Source: Cytophagaceae bacterium
Lineage (GTDB): Bacteria; Bacteroidota; Bacteroidia; Cytophagales; Flexibacteraceae
Reading direction: 5' to 3'
NCBI GenBank assembly: GCA_027490155.1
Contig: JAIXYP010000002.1
Location: 62,001-126,000 of the forward strand
Length of the DNA: 64,000 nt
Shown here one piece after another: positions 25,966-35,650 of this stretch. How positions within the stretch are numbered: position 1 is the stretch's first letter; every line of letters begins with the position of its first letter. A program made the translations under genes and the position numbers. Below the pieces are notes generated by a model, which did no database searches, was not told where the DNA came from, and saw only the letters and a program-made list of their open reading frames with translations.

Positions 25966-28227
25966 ATGACACGATCTATCTTATGCCTGCTAGCCTTCGT
26001 GCTCACTAGCTTTTGCAGTTTTGCGCAGCCGACAGACAACCCGTACCGTACAATGTACCCGGGTGCCCCAGCTGACCACTGGACCGAAAACCTGCGGTGG
26101 TCTCAAGTGCTTGATATTACCACGGTCCCTGGGCCGAATTGGCTTGCAAAACTCATCACCGCCCAAGACCAACTAGTAGCCCAAGGTGGTGGGGTGATCT
26201 ACTTCCCGGCTGGAGATTATTACATCCAGAACAACTTCAACCTGAAGCCCAACATCATCCTGCGTGGGGTACCATCGGTTGATAATGTGGCCAAAAGCCG
26301 TGGTTTTAGCCCGCAGTCTCGCCTCAGCTTCCCAGAATATGTACCGACTTTTTCAGGCACTGGCACACCTGATACCACGGCGTTTAAGGTCATCACGGCA
26401 AGCAACTCGTTCAACAATGCCTTGGTGGATTTTGACGTCAACCGAGGTCGCATTTCGTTGTCTCAAGGCACCAACACAAATACCATCAACGGAATGGTCC
26501 TGAGTGTCCGGAGCAACAATGTGGCAGTACCTTCACCAGACGTACCGACTGCAACACAAAACGCTTGGCAACGTTTCAGCTATCGCTTTGGTTACAATAT
26601 CGTGGTCCGGAACTACGCTAATGCGATCATAGCCAACTGCCGTGTCAATGATTTTACCGACAACACTACCAACCCAGTCACCAACGATAGTTTCGAACAA
26701 CCAGGCTACCTTGCCGACAGCCTTGGTACACCTATCGTGATCCCTAACCGTTATACCACCTTTAGTTATACCGACCATTATGGCATTGGGCTCAACCGTG
26801 GGAGTGGCGCATTTTATGGCACACCACAAACGGCACCTGAGCTGTTCAGGACGGGTGGCGAAATCCTTGACAACTGGGTCCTGAAGACAATGCGGGTCGG
26901 CATCATGACTGCAGGCCTTGGCCTCAAGGTCAAACGCAACACCATCGCTGATCTCGACGGCAAAGAGGTTTATCTCAACCCCCAAGGCACAGCAAAACAA
27001 CGTAATCTTAGCGCCACTTACGAAAATCGAGGCATTGACTTCAGTGGCTGGTCCGTCCAGGTGGACAGCAACGACATAGAAGTATATCGGCACCGATTCT
27101 ACCGCAGCAACTACTTGTCTGTCGATGGCGAGGGCATCTTGGTGCAGGAGTGTTGTGGCGGGTCAATGGTCAATGACTACCACATCGGCGGGAATAGCCT
27201 CCATGGCGATGGTCCTTACATCGGGATCTACAAGATGCGGGACATCCAGAACCTAGTCATCGAGGACAACAACCTCAATAACGTCACCAACATCTATGTC
27301 GAGTCCAACGTCAATGGATGTACTGCTACCAATACAGGTTCCTGTTATGCGATGCGAAACGTTGTAGTACGGAACAACTATAATATCTTTGCCGGCTGTG
27401 GGACTAACCCAGGGACAGGCATCCTCCTTCAAGCAGGGGTCGGCAGCTCAGATATCTTTTGCTACGGCAACGTAGCTGAGCCAACACCGAATGCCATCTG
27501 TAGCCGGACTCGTGACTCCATCCTGATCACTGGGCCTTGTAGTATTAGCCTCAACCCAGATCCCAACCAGGCCACAGTCAACACCAATACTAGGCTATAC
27601 ATGGCAAACTGCAGCACCCCATTTGTTCCTGGGCCAGCTGTTTTCCCGTCAGTTTCGGTCCAGACCCCAACAGATACCACCATCATCAATGCCAGTGCCG
27701 GGTCCGTAGCTTATACCATCCAGACCTTGCTCAATTATGATGTTAACCACAACGTAGAGGTCGAGTACTGGAAGGATGCACAACTGCTGGGAGCGCTCAG
27801 TAGTACCAGCTCTCCTTCGCTAGACAACTTCCTCTGGAACGTATCACCAACAGAACAAGGGACAAGGATTATCTCTGCCAAGATCACCGACCTAAGCGCC
27901 ACACCTCGCCCAGTGTACTCATGGTCGCAGCCCATTAAGGTCAAAGTGTTGGCACCGCTGAGTCTTTCAGCTTCATCTTGGTCTAGCTTGGTGCGTCTCT
28001 ACCCCAACCCAGTTATGCAGGGCCAAGCCGTAATGCTGACGGTGCCGTTGGGTCAAAATAAACCTACGATTCAGGTCTTCAACCTCCGTGGCCAGCTTCT
28101 ACCAGCCGACTACGACGTCCAGAATGATAAGGTCACAGTCCAGACCAACCACTTAGCACCAGGTGTCTATACCATCCGGGTTAGTGCTGGGGCCAACTCT
28201 GTCCACAAAAAGCTCGTGGTGCAATAA
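25966..28227 (+). CDS. Secreted right-handed beta-helix protein with a type A T9SS sorting domain
   Basis: The 753-residue protein has a signal peptide (to about residue 22, SFCSFAQ), then a pectin-lyase-like fold whose first rung is QLVAQGGGVIYFPAGDYYIQNNF. Repeats rich in asparagine follow to about residue 520. The last 78 residues (VRLYPNPVMQGQAVML, then GVYTIRVSAGANSVHKKLVVQ) are a type A T9SS sorting domain, so the protein should pass the outer membrane by type IX secretion. An Ig-like linker may lie at 555-670. It is likely a polysaccharide-acting or adhesive surface protein; the enzymatic activity is not evident. Confidence 0.8.
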   Translation: MTRSILCLLAFVLTSFCSFAQPTDNPYRTMYPGAPADHWTENLRWSQVLDITTVPGPNWLAKLITAQDQLVAQGGGVIYFPAGDYYIQNNFNLKPNIILRGVPSVDNVAKSRGFSPQSRLSFPEYVPTFSGTGTPDTTAFKVITASNSFNNALVDFDVNRGRISLSQGTNTNTINGMVLSVRSNNVAVPSPDVPTATQNAWQRFSYRFGYNIVVRNYANAIIANCRVNDFTDNTTNPVTNDSFEQPGYLADSLGTPIVIPNRYTTFSYTDHYGIGLNRGSGAFYGTPQTAPELFRTGGEILDNWVLKTMRVGIMTAGLGLKVKRNTIADLDGKEVYLNPQGTAKQRNLSATYENRGIDFSGWSVQVDSNDIEVYRHRFYRSNYLSVDGEGILVQECCGGSMVNDYHIGGNSLHGDGPYIGIYKMRDIQNLVIEDNNLNNVTNIYVESNVNGCTATNTGSCYAMRNVVVRNNYNIFAGCGTNPGTGILLQAGVGSSDIFCYGNVAEPTPNAICSRTRDSILITGPCSISLNPDPNQATVNTNTRLYMANCSTPFVPGPAVFPSVSVQTPTDTTIINASAGSVAYTIQTLLNYDVNHNVEVEYWKDAQLLGALSSTSSPSLDNFLWNVSPTEQGTRIISAKITDLSATPRPVYSWSQPIKVKVLAPLSLSASSWSSLVRLYPNPVMQGQAVMLTVPLGQNKPTIQVFNLRGQLLPADYDVQNDKVTVQTNHLAPGVYTIRVSAGANSVHKKLVVQ

Positions 28228-28271
28228 CCCATCAGTAAGCAGACTGATTAGCTTCAGATTAGGCTAGGTAC

Positions 28272-28279
28272 TACTTTTG
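28272..28279 (+). promoter_or_regulatory. -7 promoter box before the HAD phosphatase gene
   Basis: TACTTTTG is an exact TAnnTTTG match 45 bases after the upstream gene ends. A transcript starting near 28283 would leave about 50 nt before the preferred ATG at 28335. Confidence 0.45.
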
Positions 28280-28334
28280 CCAAACTGCCATGGCAGCTAC
28301 TTTGCGCCCTGGCACTGCCTTAGCCCCTACCTAC

Positions 28335-29009
28335 ATGGCTCAACTACACGTCATTTTCGACAAAGACGGCGTCATCACTGACAATAATAGCTATCATTTT
28401 GATGCCTGGCAGGTCTTCTTTCAGAAATATAATGTCAGCGTCCCTGCTGAGGATTTCCATGCTAGAGTCTTTGGCAAAACCAATCAAGAGATCTTGGTTG
28501 AGCTTTTTGAAGGCCCCCTCACCGACCAACAGCTTGAAGACTGGGCAGAAGAAAAAGAAGCCATGTTTAGGGAGATCTACAAGGAGCATTTTGTATTGAC
28601 CCCTGGCCTGCCTGAATTCCTTGGTGAGCTATATGCTGCCAAAATCCCCGCAGCAGTTGCAACCAACGCACCGCAAAGCAACCTAGACTTCACGCTTGAC
28701 AATGGCAATATCCGCCATGTGTTCCAGGTCACGATCACACCCAAGGCTGTGGCACTGCCTAAGCCTGCGCCTGATATCTATATCAAAGCCGCTGAGCTGC
28801 TGGGCGCCACCACAAACCAATGTGTGGTGTTTGAGGACTCTTTTACTGGTATCGAGGCTGCTTTAGGCGCCGGATGTTACGTCATTGGCATCGCCAGCAC
28901 CTACCCATCCGAAGACCTAGCCAAAGTAGTTCACCATGTGATCACGGATTTCCGGGAGATCAACTTAGCATGGCTGCAAACTTGGTTTGATGCCCGTGTA
29001 GACCAATAG
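28335..29009 (+). CDS. HAD-family phosphatase, beta-phosphoglucomutase-like
   Basis: The 224-residue protein has HAD motif I as FDKDGVITDN (both aspartates kept), a helical cap with the KTNQEIL segment seen in beta-phosphoglucomutases and sugar phosphatases, motif II in AVATNAPQSN, motif III lysine in PKPAPDIYIKAAE and motif IV in CVVFEDSFTGIEAA. It most likely acts on a sugar phosphate. I prefer the ATG at 28335 because MAQLHVIFDKDG is the normal family start; an ATG at 28290 would add fifteen unconserved residues. Confidence 0.83.
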   Translation: MAQLHVIFDKDGVITDNNSYHFDAWQVFFQKYNVSVPAEDFHARVFGKTNQEILVELFEGPLTDQQLEDWAEEKEAMFREIYKEHFVLTPGLPEFLGELYAAKIPAAVATNAPQSNLDFTLDNGNIRHVFQVTITPKAVALPKPAPDIYIKAAELLGATTNQCVVFEDSFTGIEAALGAGCYVIGIASTYPSEDLAKVVHHVITDFREINLAWLQTWFDARVDQ

Positions 29010-29287
29010 CTAACCAAAACCATTATTCGGTCATTTCTTTGGTAAAAAATGGGGTATCATCGATCCCCCCTTAACCCTAGACCCATGATGGCCAGAATAT
29101 GTGTTTGGGTGCTGCTTGCCTATTTGTTAGATATCACCTCATGTAATACTTTTATACCAACAGGGATCTAGATTCTACTAAATGCCTAAGGTCATGATTC
29201 TGAGATTAATGATCCCCTTCAAAAAGGGTTTGATCTCTGAAATAGGTGAGTTGAATAGCTAGTAATAGAAGACTATACCCCTTGCAT
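29010..29287. other. Intergenic region with a possible 28-codon ORF
   Basis: The stretch between two converging genes contains a 28-codon frame at 29085-29171 whose product (MMARICVWVLLAYLL-DITSC) looks like a bare lipoprotein signal with little after it. This may be a degraded gene or chance. A weak imperfect inverted repeat lies around 29199-29240. No terminator or RNA gene is clear. Confidence 0.2.
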
Positions 29288-29815
29288 TTAGAGTGCCAAC
29301 AGTAACAGGCTTCTAGATGTGGTATCCCCTTCTGGCAAACTGCTGACGATGGACTGAACAGGAGCATCTTCTGCCTCCGATGTGTGCCAAGAAAGCCTTA
29401 TGGGTGTGGGTATTGGTTCAACCCGAGCCAAGTGCGGGTCCCAATTCAATATGTACCGCCCTCGAAAATTGACCGATAAAGTCGGCCTTACCTTGGTTGT
29501 ATCTAGCTCCAGCCACAAAGCATCCGGCCCGAATCGATCAGCCCACATCCAGGCATACCCAGTCTTGTTCTTGATAGGTCGCTCAGATAACATATAGTAA
29601 GGGCGCTGCAACGAAAGTTGAATGTACCCATAAGTCTTTGTCTCGGTGCTGATTGATAGATCACGTTGCCGAAGAGGACCCCAGCCTGATTCCGTCTGGA
29701 CCTTAAGCTCCAATATCTTTCCTGATCTGGTTTGTGTTGTAAAGACCTCAGCCTGTTCGCAGCCAGACAAGGCCAACCACAATAGCCCCAACATTAAGCG
29801 GACTGACCAGCGCAA
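29288..29815 (-). CDS. Predicted lipoprotein of unknown function
   Basis: Starting from a TTG at 29815 the product begins with MRWSVRLMLGLLWLALSGC, an ideal lipoprotein signal with the lipobox LSGC. The frame is open further upstream to 29929, but those residues would place the signal internally. The mature part of about 155 residues is beta-rich, with aromatic strands (YGYIQLSLQRPYYML, GYAWMWADRFGPDALWLELD). The ELDTTKVRPTLSVNFRGRYI segment and the overall size recall GldH-type gliding lipoproteins, but a true gldH is at 62249 and I do not claim the relation. Confidence 0.55.
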   Translation of the reverse strand: MRWSVRLMLGLLWLALSGCEQAEVFTTQTRSGKILELKVQTESGWGPLRQRDLSISTETKTYGYIQLSLQRPYYMLSERPIKNKTGYAWMWADRFGPDALWLELDTTKVRPTLSVNFRGRYILNWDPHLARVEPIPTPIRLSWHTSEAEDAPVQSIVSSLPEGDTTSRSLLLLAL

Positions 29816-30006
29816 ATAAAATTGTATGGGGGCGAACGTCGTCAAGATCACGGGCGAAGGAAATAGCGACAAAAGCCTATGCTTAAGCGAACACGAAGTT
29901 AAGGACCGAATTTTGGTTTGGTTTTGCAAATGACAACAGCAAACACTAAACTGCTACCACATTCACAAAACGCTTTTTCATGCCCCTAGAATAGGGTGAA
30001 CCAAAT

Positions 30007-31143
30007 ATGTCAACCTTGCCTTCAGCCCCTTGCCGACATTTATCTTTGACCCTAATGGGTTGCCTATTGTCATTGGCTGTCTTCGCCCAACCTGCCCCCT
30101 ACAAGGAACCAGAACCCCTTAGATTTGAGGGATCTAAAGCCACTTTAGTTATGGATACCTGGGGATGCGCCTTCAGTTCATGGCAAACTAAGGATACCAA
30201 AGTCAATGTCTATGATTGGGCCCTCAAACCTGGTGATATGCCCAAAAATAACCAAGTTGGCCCGCCCTTTCGTGGGCACTTTTTGTGTGTTGGCCGCTGG
30301 GGCTCACCGTCCAAGGGCGAAATTGAAAAAGGAATCCCTCATAACAGCGAGGCCAATACACTCAGATGGCAAGTCCTGAAAGGGCCCGGCAAAACTAGTT
30401 TGCAATCACAGACCCAGCTTGTCTTGCCCAAAGACCAGTTTTTCGTTGAACGAGAAGTTGAGGCCCACCCTACTGGCACCAGCTACAAAGTCGAAGAGAA
30501 ATTCACTAATCTACTCAACACTGGCCGCATCCATAATATAGTCCAGCATGCAACCATTGGGGGAGCCTTTCTCAACCCCAAAACGTTAATCGATTGCAAC
30601 GCTGGTGATGGGTTTGACCAAGCAGCAAACCCCGAAAAGCTAGACTCATTGGCCTTCCGTTGGGACAAAGCAACGCTTATTAATGGCGGCCCTGCTGATC
30701 TGCGTACCGTAAATGACGACCGCGGATATGTTACGACTCACATTTTCAATCCTGGCGTCAATATAGGCTGGATCACCGCAACTGACCCAGAACACGGCCT
30801 CCTGATGGGCTATGCCTTTAGAACAGAAGAATACCCCTGGCTTAACGTCTGGCATTGGAAAAAGGATGGTAAACCACATGCCCATGGCCTAGAGTTTGGC
30901 ACTTGTGGCCTTGGTCAGCCCTACAAACTCTTGCTAGAAAAACGCGTGAGTTTCCGTGGCAAAAATATGTTTGACTATATCGATGCTGGCGAAACCCAGA
31001 CCAAACACTATATGGCCTTCTTGATCAAAGTGCCTACTGACTTTGCTGGCGTGGCAGACCTAAATATTACAGGCAATACCCTTACCGTTAAGGAGCGTGG
31101 TGGCAAGCTCCGCACAATAACTGAGGTGGTTGTCGGGCTATAG
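30007..31143 (+). CDS. Secreted protein of unknown function, possibly aldose-epimerase-like fold
   Basis: The 378-residue protein has a signal peptide (LMGCLLSLAVFAQ, cleavage near residue 28). The body is beta-rich, with GHFLCVGRWGSPS, NIVQHATIGGAFLNP and WLNVWHWKKDGKPHAHGLEFGT. The sequence order and the histidines in IVQHAT and HAHGLEFG would suit a galactose-mutarotase-like beta-sandwich, where a histidine and an acidic residue act on sugars, but this is an inference from pattern only. It may act on sugars released by the nearby secreted beta-helix proteins. Confidence 0.5.
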   Translation: MSTLPSAPCRHLSLTLMGCLLSLAVFAQPAPYKEPEPLRFEGSKATLVMDTWGCAFSSWQTKDTKVNVYDWALKPGDMPKNNQVGPPFRGHFLCVGRWGSPSKGEIEKGIPHNSEANTLRWQVLKGPGKTSLQSQTQLVLPKDQFFVEREVEAHPTGTSYKVEEKFTNLLNTGRIHNIVQHATIGGAFLNPKTLIDCNAGDGFDQAANPEKLDSLAFRWDKATLINGGPADLRTVNDDRGYVTTHIFNPGVNIGWITATDPEHGLLMGYAFRTEEYPWLNVWHWKKDGKPHAHGLEFGTCGLGQPYKLLLEKRVSFRGKNMFDYIDAGETQTKHYMAFLIKVPTDFAGVADLNITGNTLTVKERGGKLRTITEVVVGL

Positions 31144-31204
31144 GTCTGAAAATACTTAACTCATTAAATCCGGAACAAGCCATCCATCTTTTCCTAATAC
31201 TCAA

Positions 31205-31648
31205 ATGGCAGTCCCTAAAACACTGGAAGAGTTTTTTGAGTGGAAAGATGGGCGGTACAGCACGCTCCTCCGGCTGGCCCACCAGCTACTACTGCAGATC
31301 ATACCTGAGTTTGACGTAAAGTTCCAATGGGCCGGTCCGCACTATTACTACAAGGGCCACATCCTTTATCTCAACTTTGATAGCAAGTCAGCGTCTATTT
31401 ACTTGAGCTTCATCCGGGGGACAGAGCTGAGCAACGAAAGTGGGGCGTTGGTCGGAGAAGGCCAGACAAGTTTTGTTCGTAAACTTTTCATCCACAGCTT
31501 GGCAGAACTAGATGGAAAACGAGATCTCATTAGGGCCACCGTTATGGAAGCGATCATCTTGGCGGAGGCAGGTCCAGGCCCATGGCAGTCAATTATGGAC
31601 AAGAAAAAGTCCACTAAATCCACTTTAAAAGCTGGCCAACAGAAGTAA
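31205..31648 (+). CDS. DUF1801 (YdhG/YjbR-like) domain protein
   Basis: The 147-residue protein carries the DUF1801 pattern: an N-terminal helix pair, then VKFQWAGPHYYYKGHILYLNFDSKSASIYLSFIRGTEL, matching the core that usually reads IKWG-P-Y-Y----Y. The function is unknown. It has a lysine-rich C terminus (KKKSTKSTLKAGQQK). It lies 61 bases after the secreted protein gene and 29 bases before the wbqC-like gene. Confidence 0.7.
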   Translation: MAVPKTLEEFFEWKDGRYSTLLRLAHQLLLQIIPEFDVKFQWAGPHYYYKGHILYLNFDSKSASIYLSFIRGTELSNESGALVGEGQTSFVRKLFIHSLAELDGKRDLIRATVMEAIILAEAGPGPWQSIMDKKKSTKSTLKAGQQK

Positions 31649-31677
31649 CCATCCACCTTGAAATTTAGGTACATAAG

Positions 31678-32415
31678 TTGCGATTACTTGCACGCCTACA
31701 TCACCTAACCTTGACCAAAGCCCTCAGCCTACCGCCAAAACTCCTGCTTTCGCCTGAGCTGTTCCCTACTGTTGGGATGATGGCTTTGGTACGCTCGAGT
31801 TCAGAGGTTTGGATGGAGTATCAAGACAACTTTCCGAAACAAACCCTCAGGAACCGCTATTACATCCTAACTGCTCAAGGGCTGACCCACCTTACAGTGC
31901 CTGTCCAGAAAGCTAGCAACCTACCAAGTTACCAAGTCAGGATCAGTTACGACCAAAACTGGCCGAAACAACACGCCGAAACCATAGCCGCAGCCTACGG
32001 CAAGTCAGCCTACTGGCTACATTATAGTCAGATGATTCGCCACTGGGTCGAGACGCCATACACCTACTTGCAGGAGATGCAACAGGCTGCGCTGACTATT
32101 TGTCTTGATGCACTAGGACTACAAGTGCCAATTAGGCAGACCGATCACTACTATGCAGCATCAGATATGGGCGATGATTCACCCGATTGGTGCGACGCCC
32201 GAGACCTAATCACGAAGACAAGCTTTGCCGAAATGCCAGCCCTGAATGCCTATAGGCAGTGTTTTGGGACAAGTCAGGAGGCAAAACAAGGTCCAACCCT
32301 AGTCAATGGCGTCTTCCACCCTGGCCTATCGATGATCGATTTGTTATTTTGCCAAGGCCCAGCTGCGAAAAACTTTGTACCCAAATATGACCTAGGAGCA
32401 ACCCGCCCAAGCTAG
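31678..32415 (+). CDS. WbqC-family protein
   Basis: The 245-residue product has the WbqC-like core: ENY-type segment YQDNFPKQTLRNRYYILTAQG, HLTVPVQKAS, then a helix with WPKQHAETIAAAYGKSAYWLHY, and near the C terminus GLSMIDLLFCQGP (the usual LSIID-L-N-G). The family is often found in polysaccharide loci; its biochemical role is unknown. The first codon available is a TTG at 31678, and the conserved part starts only at about residue 22, so the true start may be a little downstream. Confidence 0.7.
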   Translation: MRLLARLHHLTLTKALSLPPKLLLSPELFPTVGMMALVRSSSEVWMEYQDNFPKQTLRNRYYILTAQGLTHLTVPVQKASNLPSYQVRISYDQNWPKQHAETIAAAYGKSAYWLHYSQMIRHWVETPYTYLQEMQQAALTICLDALGLQVPIRQTDHYYAASDMGDDSPDWCDARDLITKTSFAEMPALNAYRQCFGTSQEAKQGPTLVNGVFHPGLSMIDLLFCQGPAAKNFVPKYDLGATRPS

Positions 32416-32428
32416 TGGCACTAGTTTT
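32412..32428 (+). terminator. Short possible terminator at the wbqC-like gene end
   Basis: CTAGTG (32412-32417) and CACTAG (32419-32424) form a tight inverted repeat that includes the stop codon, followed by TTTTG. The loop is too short to fold fully, so this is tentative. Confidence 0.3.
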
Positions 32429-32964
32429 GAAACGATGGGTTCAAAATCCGGATTAGACAAAGATGGTAACCAAAGCAAATAGCTGAGGCTATCAATTCAG
32501 AGTTTTTTTCTGGATCAAAGACAACCAAATCGCTCATCATTACGTCTATATTTTGTAAGGAGGCAAGGCGACGTAACACTAATTGGAACTACGACGAAAC
32601 ATAAAGTCAGGTTACCCATATCAGTCTGACTGTATTAACCGGCATAGTCCTGTGGCAACCGGTTCAAACCAAATTACCACCATATCAGAAGCTAATCCGA
32701 CATGGTTGTTGACCCCAAAAAATTGCTGTAAAGGTCAAATGGCAAATATTATCAGGAGGTTGCGATATTTTTTGGCAAAAACTAACCTTAAAGTTGTTCG
32801 CAATAACGCATCTCCTATATTTACCCCAATAGAGGTCATCAAGGCCAGCCACTACTATTGGTAGCCAAGCCCCAATGACAATATCGACTTACCCACATTG
32901 CCTGTTACTTACCACCTGATACCCAATTGAAGGCTGGCATTGACAGACCTTAAATATCAACACT
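32416..32964. other. Long intergenic region upstream of clpC
   Basis: This 549-base stretch is AT-richer than its surroundings. The only frame of note (32583-32864) has composition and residue use unlike the real genes here, so I do not call it. A TATATTTTG sequence near 32551 is one base off the -7 consensus spacing. It may hold a long clpC leader or a lost gene; I see no defined RNA. Confidence 0.3.
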
Positions 32965-35511
32965 ATGGAAGCTAAATTCAGTAATCGGGTAAAGGAAGTC
33001 ATCAGGTTGGCACGCGAGGAAGCTGTCCGACTTGGTCACGAATACATCGGTGCCGAACATCTCTTGCTAGGTATGATCCGTGAAGGCGAAGGTGTTGCGG
33101 TTTCAGTCCTGAAGAAGTTAGGTGTCCCCCTTGACGACCTTAGGATACGCATCGAACGCACCATCCACGGGACCAGCACTGGTAACGTCAAAAACATAAC
33201 AAGCATACCGCTGACCAAACAAAGCGAGAAGGTGCTCAAGGTCACCCATCTCGAAGCTAAAATTTTCAAGACCGAGCTCATTGGCACCGAGCACTTGCTG
33301 CTGGCCATGCTTCGTGACGATGAAAACATAGCCTCACAAATCTTGCAAGAGTTTAGCGTTAGCTATGACACCGTCAAAGAAATGCTAGAGTACCAAAGCC
33401 ATACCCCTTCTGCCGCTAGTGAGACCGACGATGGTGACGAAGAAACTCCAAGATCGTTTGGTAACTCGGGCAGTGGTGCCGGCAGTGGCTCCTCAAAAGA
33501 GACTAACAAACCCGGCACTGAAAAAAGCCGCACTCCTGTGCTTGACAATTTTGGCCGTGACCTAACACGGATGGCCGAAGATGGCAAACTGGACCCTATC
33601 GTTGGACGTGAAAAAGAGATTGAGCGTGTGGCCCAGATCCTGAGCCGGCGCAAGAAGAACAACCCCATCCTGATAGGCGAGCCGGGCGTCGGTAAAACAG
33701 CAATTGCCGAAGGTCTAGCACTCCGGATCGTACAGAAGAAAGTCAGCCGCATCCTGTTTAACAAACGGGTCGTTACCCTTGACCTTGCCTCATTGGTAGC
33801 TGGCACCAAATACCGTGGCCAGTTCGAAGAGCGCATGAAAGCCGTCATGAACGAGCTAGAGAAAACACCAGAGGTGATCTTGTTCATTGACGAGCTACAC
33901 ACCATCGTTGGTGCTGGAGGTGCCAGTGGCTCTCTTGACGCAAGCAACATGTTCAAACCAGCACTAGCGAGGGGAGACATCCAATGTATTGGGGCTACGA
34001 CTCTGGACGAATACCGTCAGTATATTGAGAAAGATGGTGCACTTGCCCGCCGATTCCAAGTCGTGATGGTGGATGCCACCACGCCTGATGAGACCGTACA
34101 GATCCTCAACAACATCAAAGACAAGTACGAAAGTCACCACCACGTAAACTACACTCAAGAGGCCATTGATGCCTGCGTCAAGCTAAGCGATCGTTATATC
34201 TCTGACCGCTTTCTACCAGACAAAGCCATCGACGTCTTGGACGAAGCTGGCGCACGGGTCCATATCAACAACATCCACGTCCCGACTGATATCGTGATCC
34301 TCGAAGAGCAGATCGAGAATATCAAAAAGGAGAAAAACCGTGTGGTCAAAAGCCAGAAGTACGAAGAGGCTGCCCACCTGCGCGACAAAGAAAAACGCCT
34401 GCTGGAGCAGCTAGAAACCGCCAAAGCTCGCTGGGAGGATGAGACCAAAACCAAACGCTATAGCGTCACCGAAGACAACGTAGCTGAAGTTGTGGCTATG
34501 ATGACTGGCATCCCTACCAACCGCATTGCCCAAAAAGAAGGACTCAAATTGCTCAACATGGGCGACGAACTCAAGGGTCGTGTCATTGGTCAAGAAGAAG
34601 CTATCAAGAAGCTCACCAAAGCCATCCAGCGGACACGCGTGGGCCTCAAAGACCCTAAAAAGCCAATCGGATCATTCATCTTTTTGGGCCCAACTGGTGT
34701 CGGCAAGACCGAGCTAGCCAAAGTTCTGGCAACTTACTTGTTTGACAAGGAGGATGCCTTGGTCAGGATCGACATGAGCGAATACATGGAGAAATTCAGT
34801 GTATCGCGCCTAGTCGGTGCCCCTCCAGGATATGTAGGCTACGAAGAAGGTGGCCAGTTGACCGAAAAAATTCGCCGCAAACCATATAGTGTGGTTCTGT
34901 TAGATGAGATCGAGAAAGCGCACCCTGATGTGTTTAACATCCTGCTCCAGGTCCTTGACGACGGTATCTTGACCGATGGCCTAGGTCGTCGGGTAGATTT
35001 CCGGAACACCATTATCATCATGACCAGTAACATTGGTGTGCGTGACCTCAAGGATTTTGGTGCCGGCATCGGCTTCTTGACCAAGGCCAAGGCCGAAAAT
35101 CAGGACGAGATCATGAAGTCAACCATCCAGTCTGCGCTGCGCAAGGCGTTCTCGCCTGAGTTCCTGAACCGTTTGGATGACGTGATTGTCTTCAACAGCC
35201 TATCTCGTGAGCACATACACCAGATCATCGATCTTAGCTTGGCCAAACTTTTTGGACGTGTCCTCAACCTTGGGTACAGTATTGAGCTAACCGAAAAGGC
35301 CAAAGACTACCTTGCCGAAAAAGGTTATGATCAACAATATGGCGCCCGCCCACTTAACCGTGCCTTGCAGAAGTACCTAGAAGACCCAATCGCCGAGGAA
35401 ATCCTGAAAGGCGAAATTGGCACAGGCGACACCCTCCTTGCCGACTATCCTGAAGGTGCCGAGGGTATCACAATCAATGTCCGGAAAGCAGAGCCTGCTG
35501 TAAGTGAATAG
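32965..35511 (+). CDS. clpC: ATP-dependent Clp protease ATP-binding subunit
   Basis: The 848-residue unfoldase has two N-terminal Clp repeats (about residues 1-145), a first AAA+ domain with Walker A GEPGVGKT (238-245) and Walker [10 protein letters not shown], a middle UVR-like segment ([21 protein letters not shown]), and a second AAA+ domain with [10 protein letters not shown] (from 575) and [11 protein letters not shown]. It feeds unfolded proteins to ClpP. The linker at 140-190 is rich in serine, glycine and acidic residues. It stands alone with its own strong terminator. Confidence 0.95.
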   Translation: MEAKFSNRVKEVIRLAREEAVRLGHEYIGAEHLLLGMIREGEGVAVSVLKKLGVPLDDLRIRIERTIHGTSTGNVKNITSIPLTKQSEKVLKVTHLEAKIFKTELIGTEHLLLAMLRDDENIASQILQEFSVSYDTVKEMLEYQSHTPSAASETDDGDEETPRSFGNSGSGAGSGSSKETNKPGTEKSRTPVLDNFGRDLTRMAEDGKLDPIVGREKEIERVAQILSRRKKNNPILIGEPGVGKTAIAEGLALRIVQKKVSRILFNKRVVTLDLASLVAGTKYRGQFEERMKAVMNELEKTPEVILFIDELHTIVGAGGASGSLDASNMFKPALARGDIQCIGATTLDEYRQYIEKDGALARRFQVVMVDATTPDETVQILNNIKDKYESHHHVNYTQEAIDACVKLSDRYISDRFLPDKAIDVLDEAGARVHINNIHVPTDIVILEEQIENIKKEKNRVVKSQKYEEAAHLRDKEKRLLEQLETAKARWEDETKTKRYSVTEDNVAEVVAMMTGIPTNRIAQKEGLKLLNMGDELKGRVIGQEEAIKKLTKAIQRTRVGLKDPKKPIGSFIFLGPTGVGKTELAKVLATYLFDKEDALVRIDMSEYMEKFSVSRLVGAPPGYVGYEEGGQLTEKIRRKPYSVVLLDEIEKAHPDVFNILLQVLDDGILTDGLGRRVDFRNTIIIMTSNIGVRDLKDFGAGIGFLTKAKAENQDEIMKSTIQSALRKAFSPEFLNRLDDVIVFNSLSREHIHQIIDLSLAKLFGRVLNLGYSIELTEKAKDYLAEKGYDQQYGARPLNRALQKYLEDPIAEEILKGEIGTGDTLLADYPEGAEGITINVRKAEPAVSE

Positions 35512-35538
35512 GTAATTGTGCTAACGCAGTTATATATC

Positions 35539-35572
35539 AAGAAGGCGACCAGTACTGGTCGCCTTCTTTTTT
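35539..35572 (+). terminator. Rho-independent terminator of clpC
   Basis: AAGAAGGCGACC (35539-35550) pairs perfectly with GGTCGCCTTCTT (35557-35568); the loop AGTACT is itself self-complementary. A T-run follows, 28 bases after the stop codon. Confidence 0.9.
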
Positions 35573-35650
35573 GTGATTGGGATATGATAAGTCGGCTTTT
35601 GTCAGCAATGCTTTGGGCTTTAAAGCTAGGACAGTTGAGCCAACATTATG

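Noticed and set aside
29085-29171. A 28-codon frame with a lipoprotein-like signal
   Set aside because: Only eight residues would follow the cysteine and there is no terminator or promoter. Recorded in the intergenic entry, not as a gene.
32658-32685. GGTTCAAACC, resembling a tRNA T-arm
   Set aside because: The flanking bases do not form a 5-bp T-stem and no acceptor or anticodon arm can be drawn.
32583-32864. A 93-codon open frame in the gap before clpC
   Set aside because: Residue composition is unlike the neighbouring genes, there is no recognisable domain or signal, and it has no promoter or terminator. It looks like chance.
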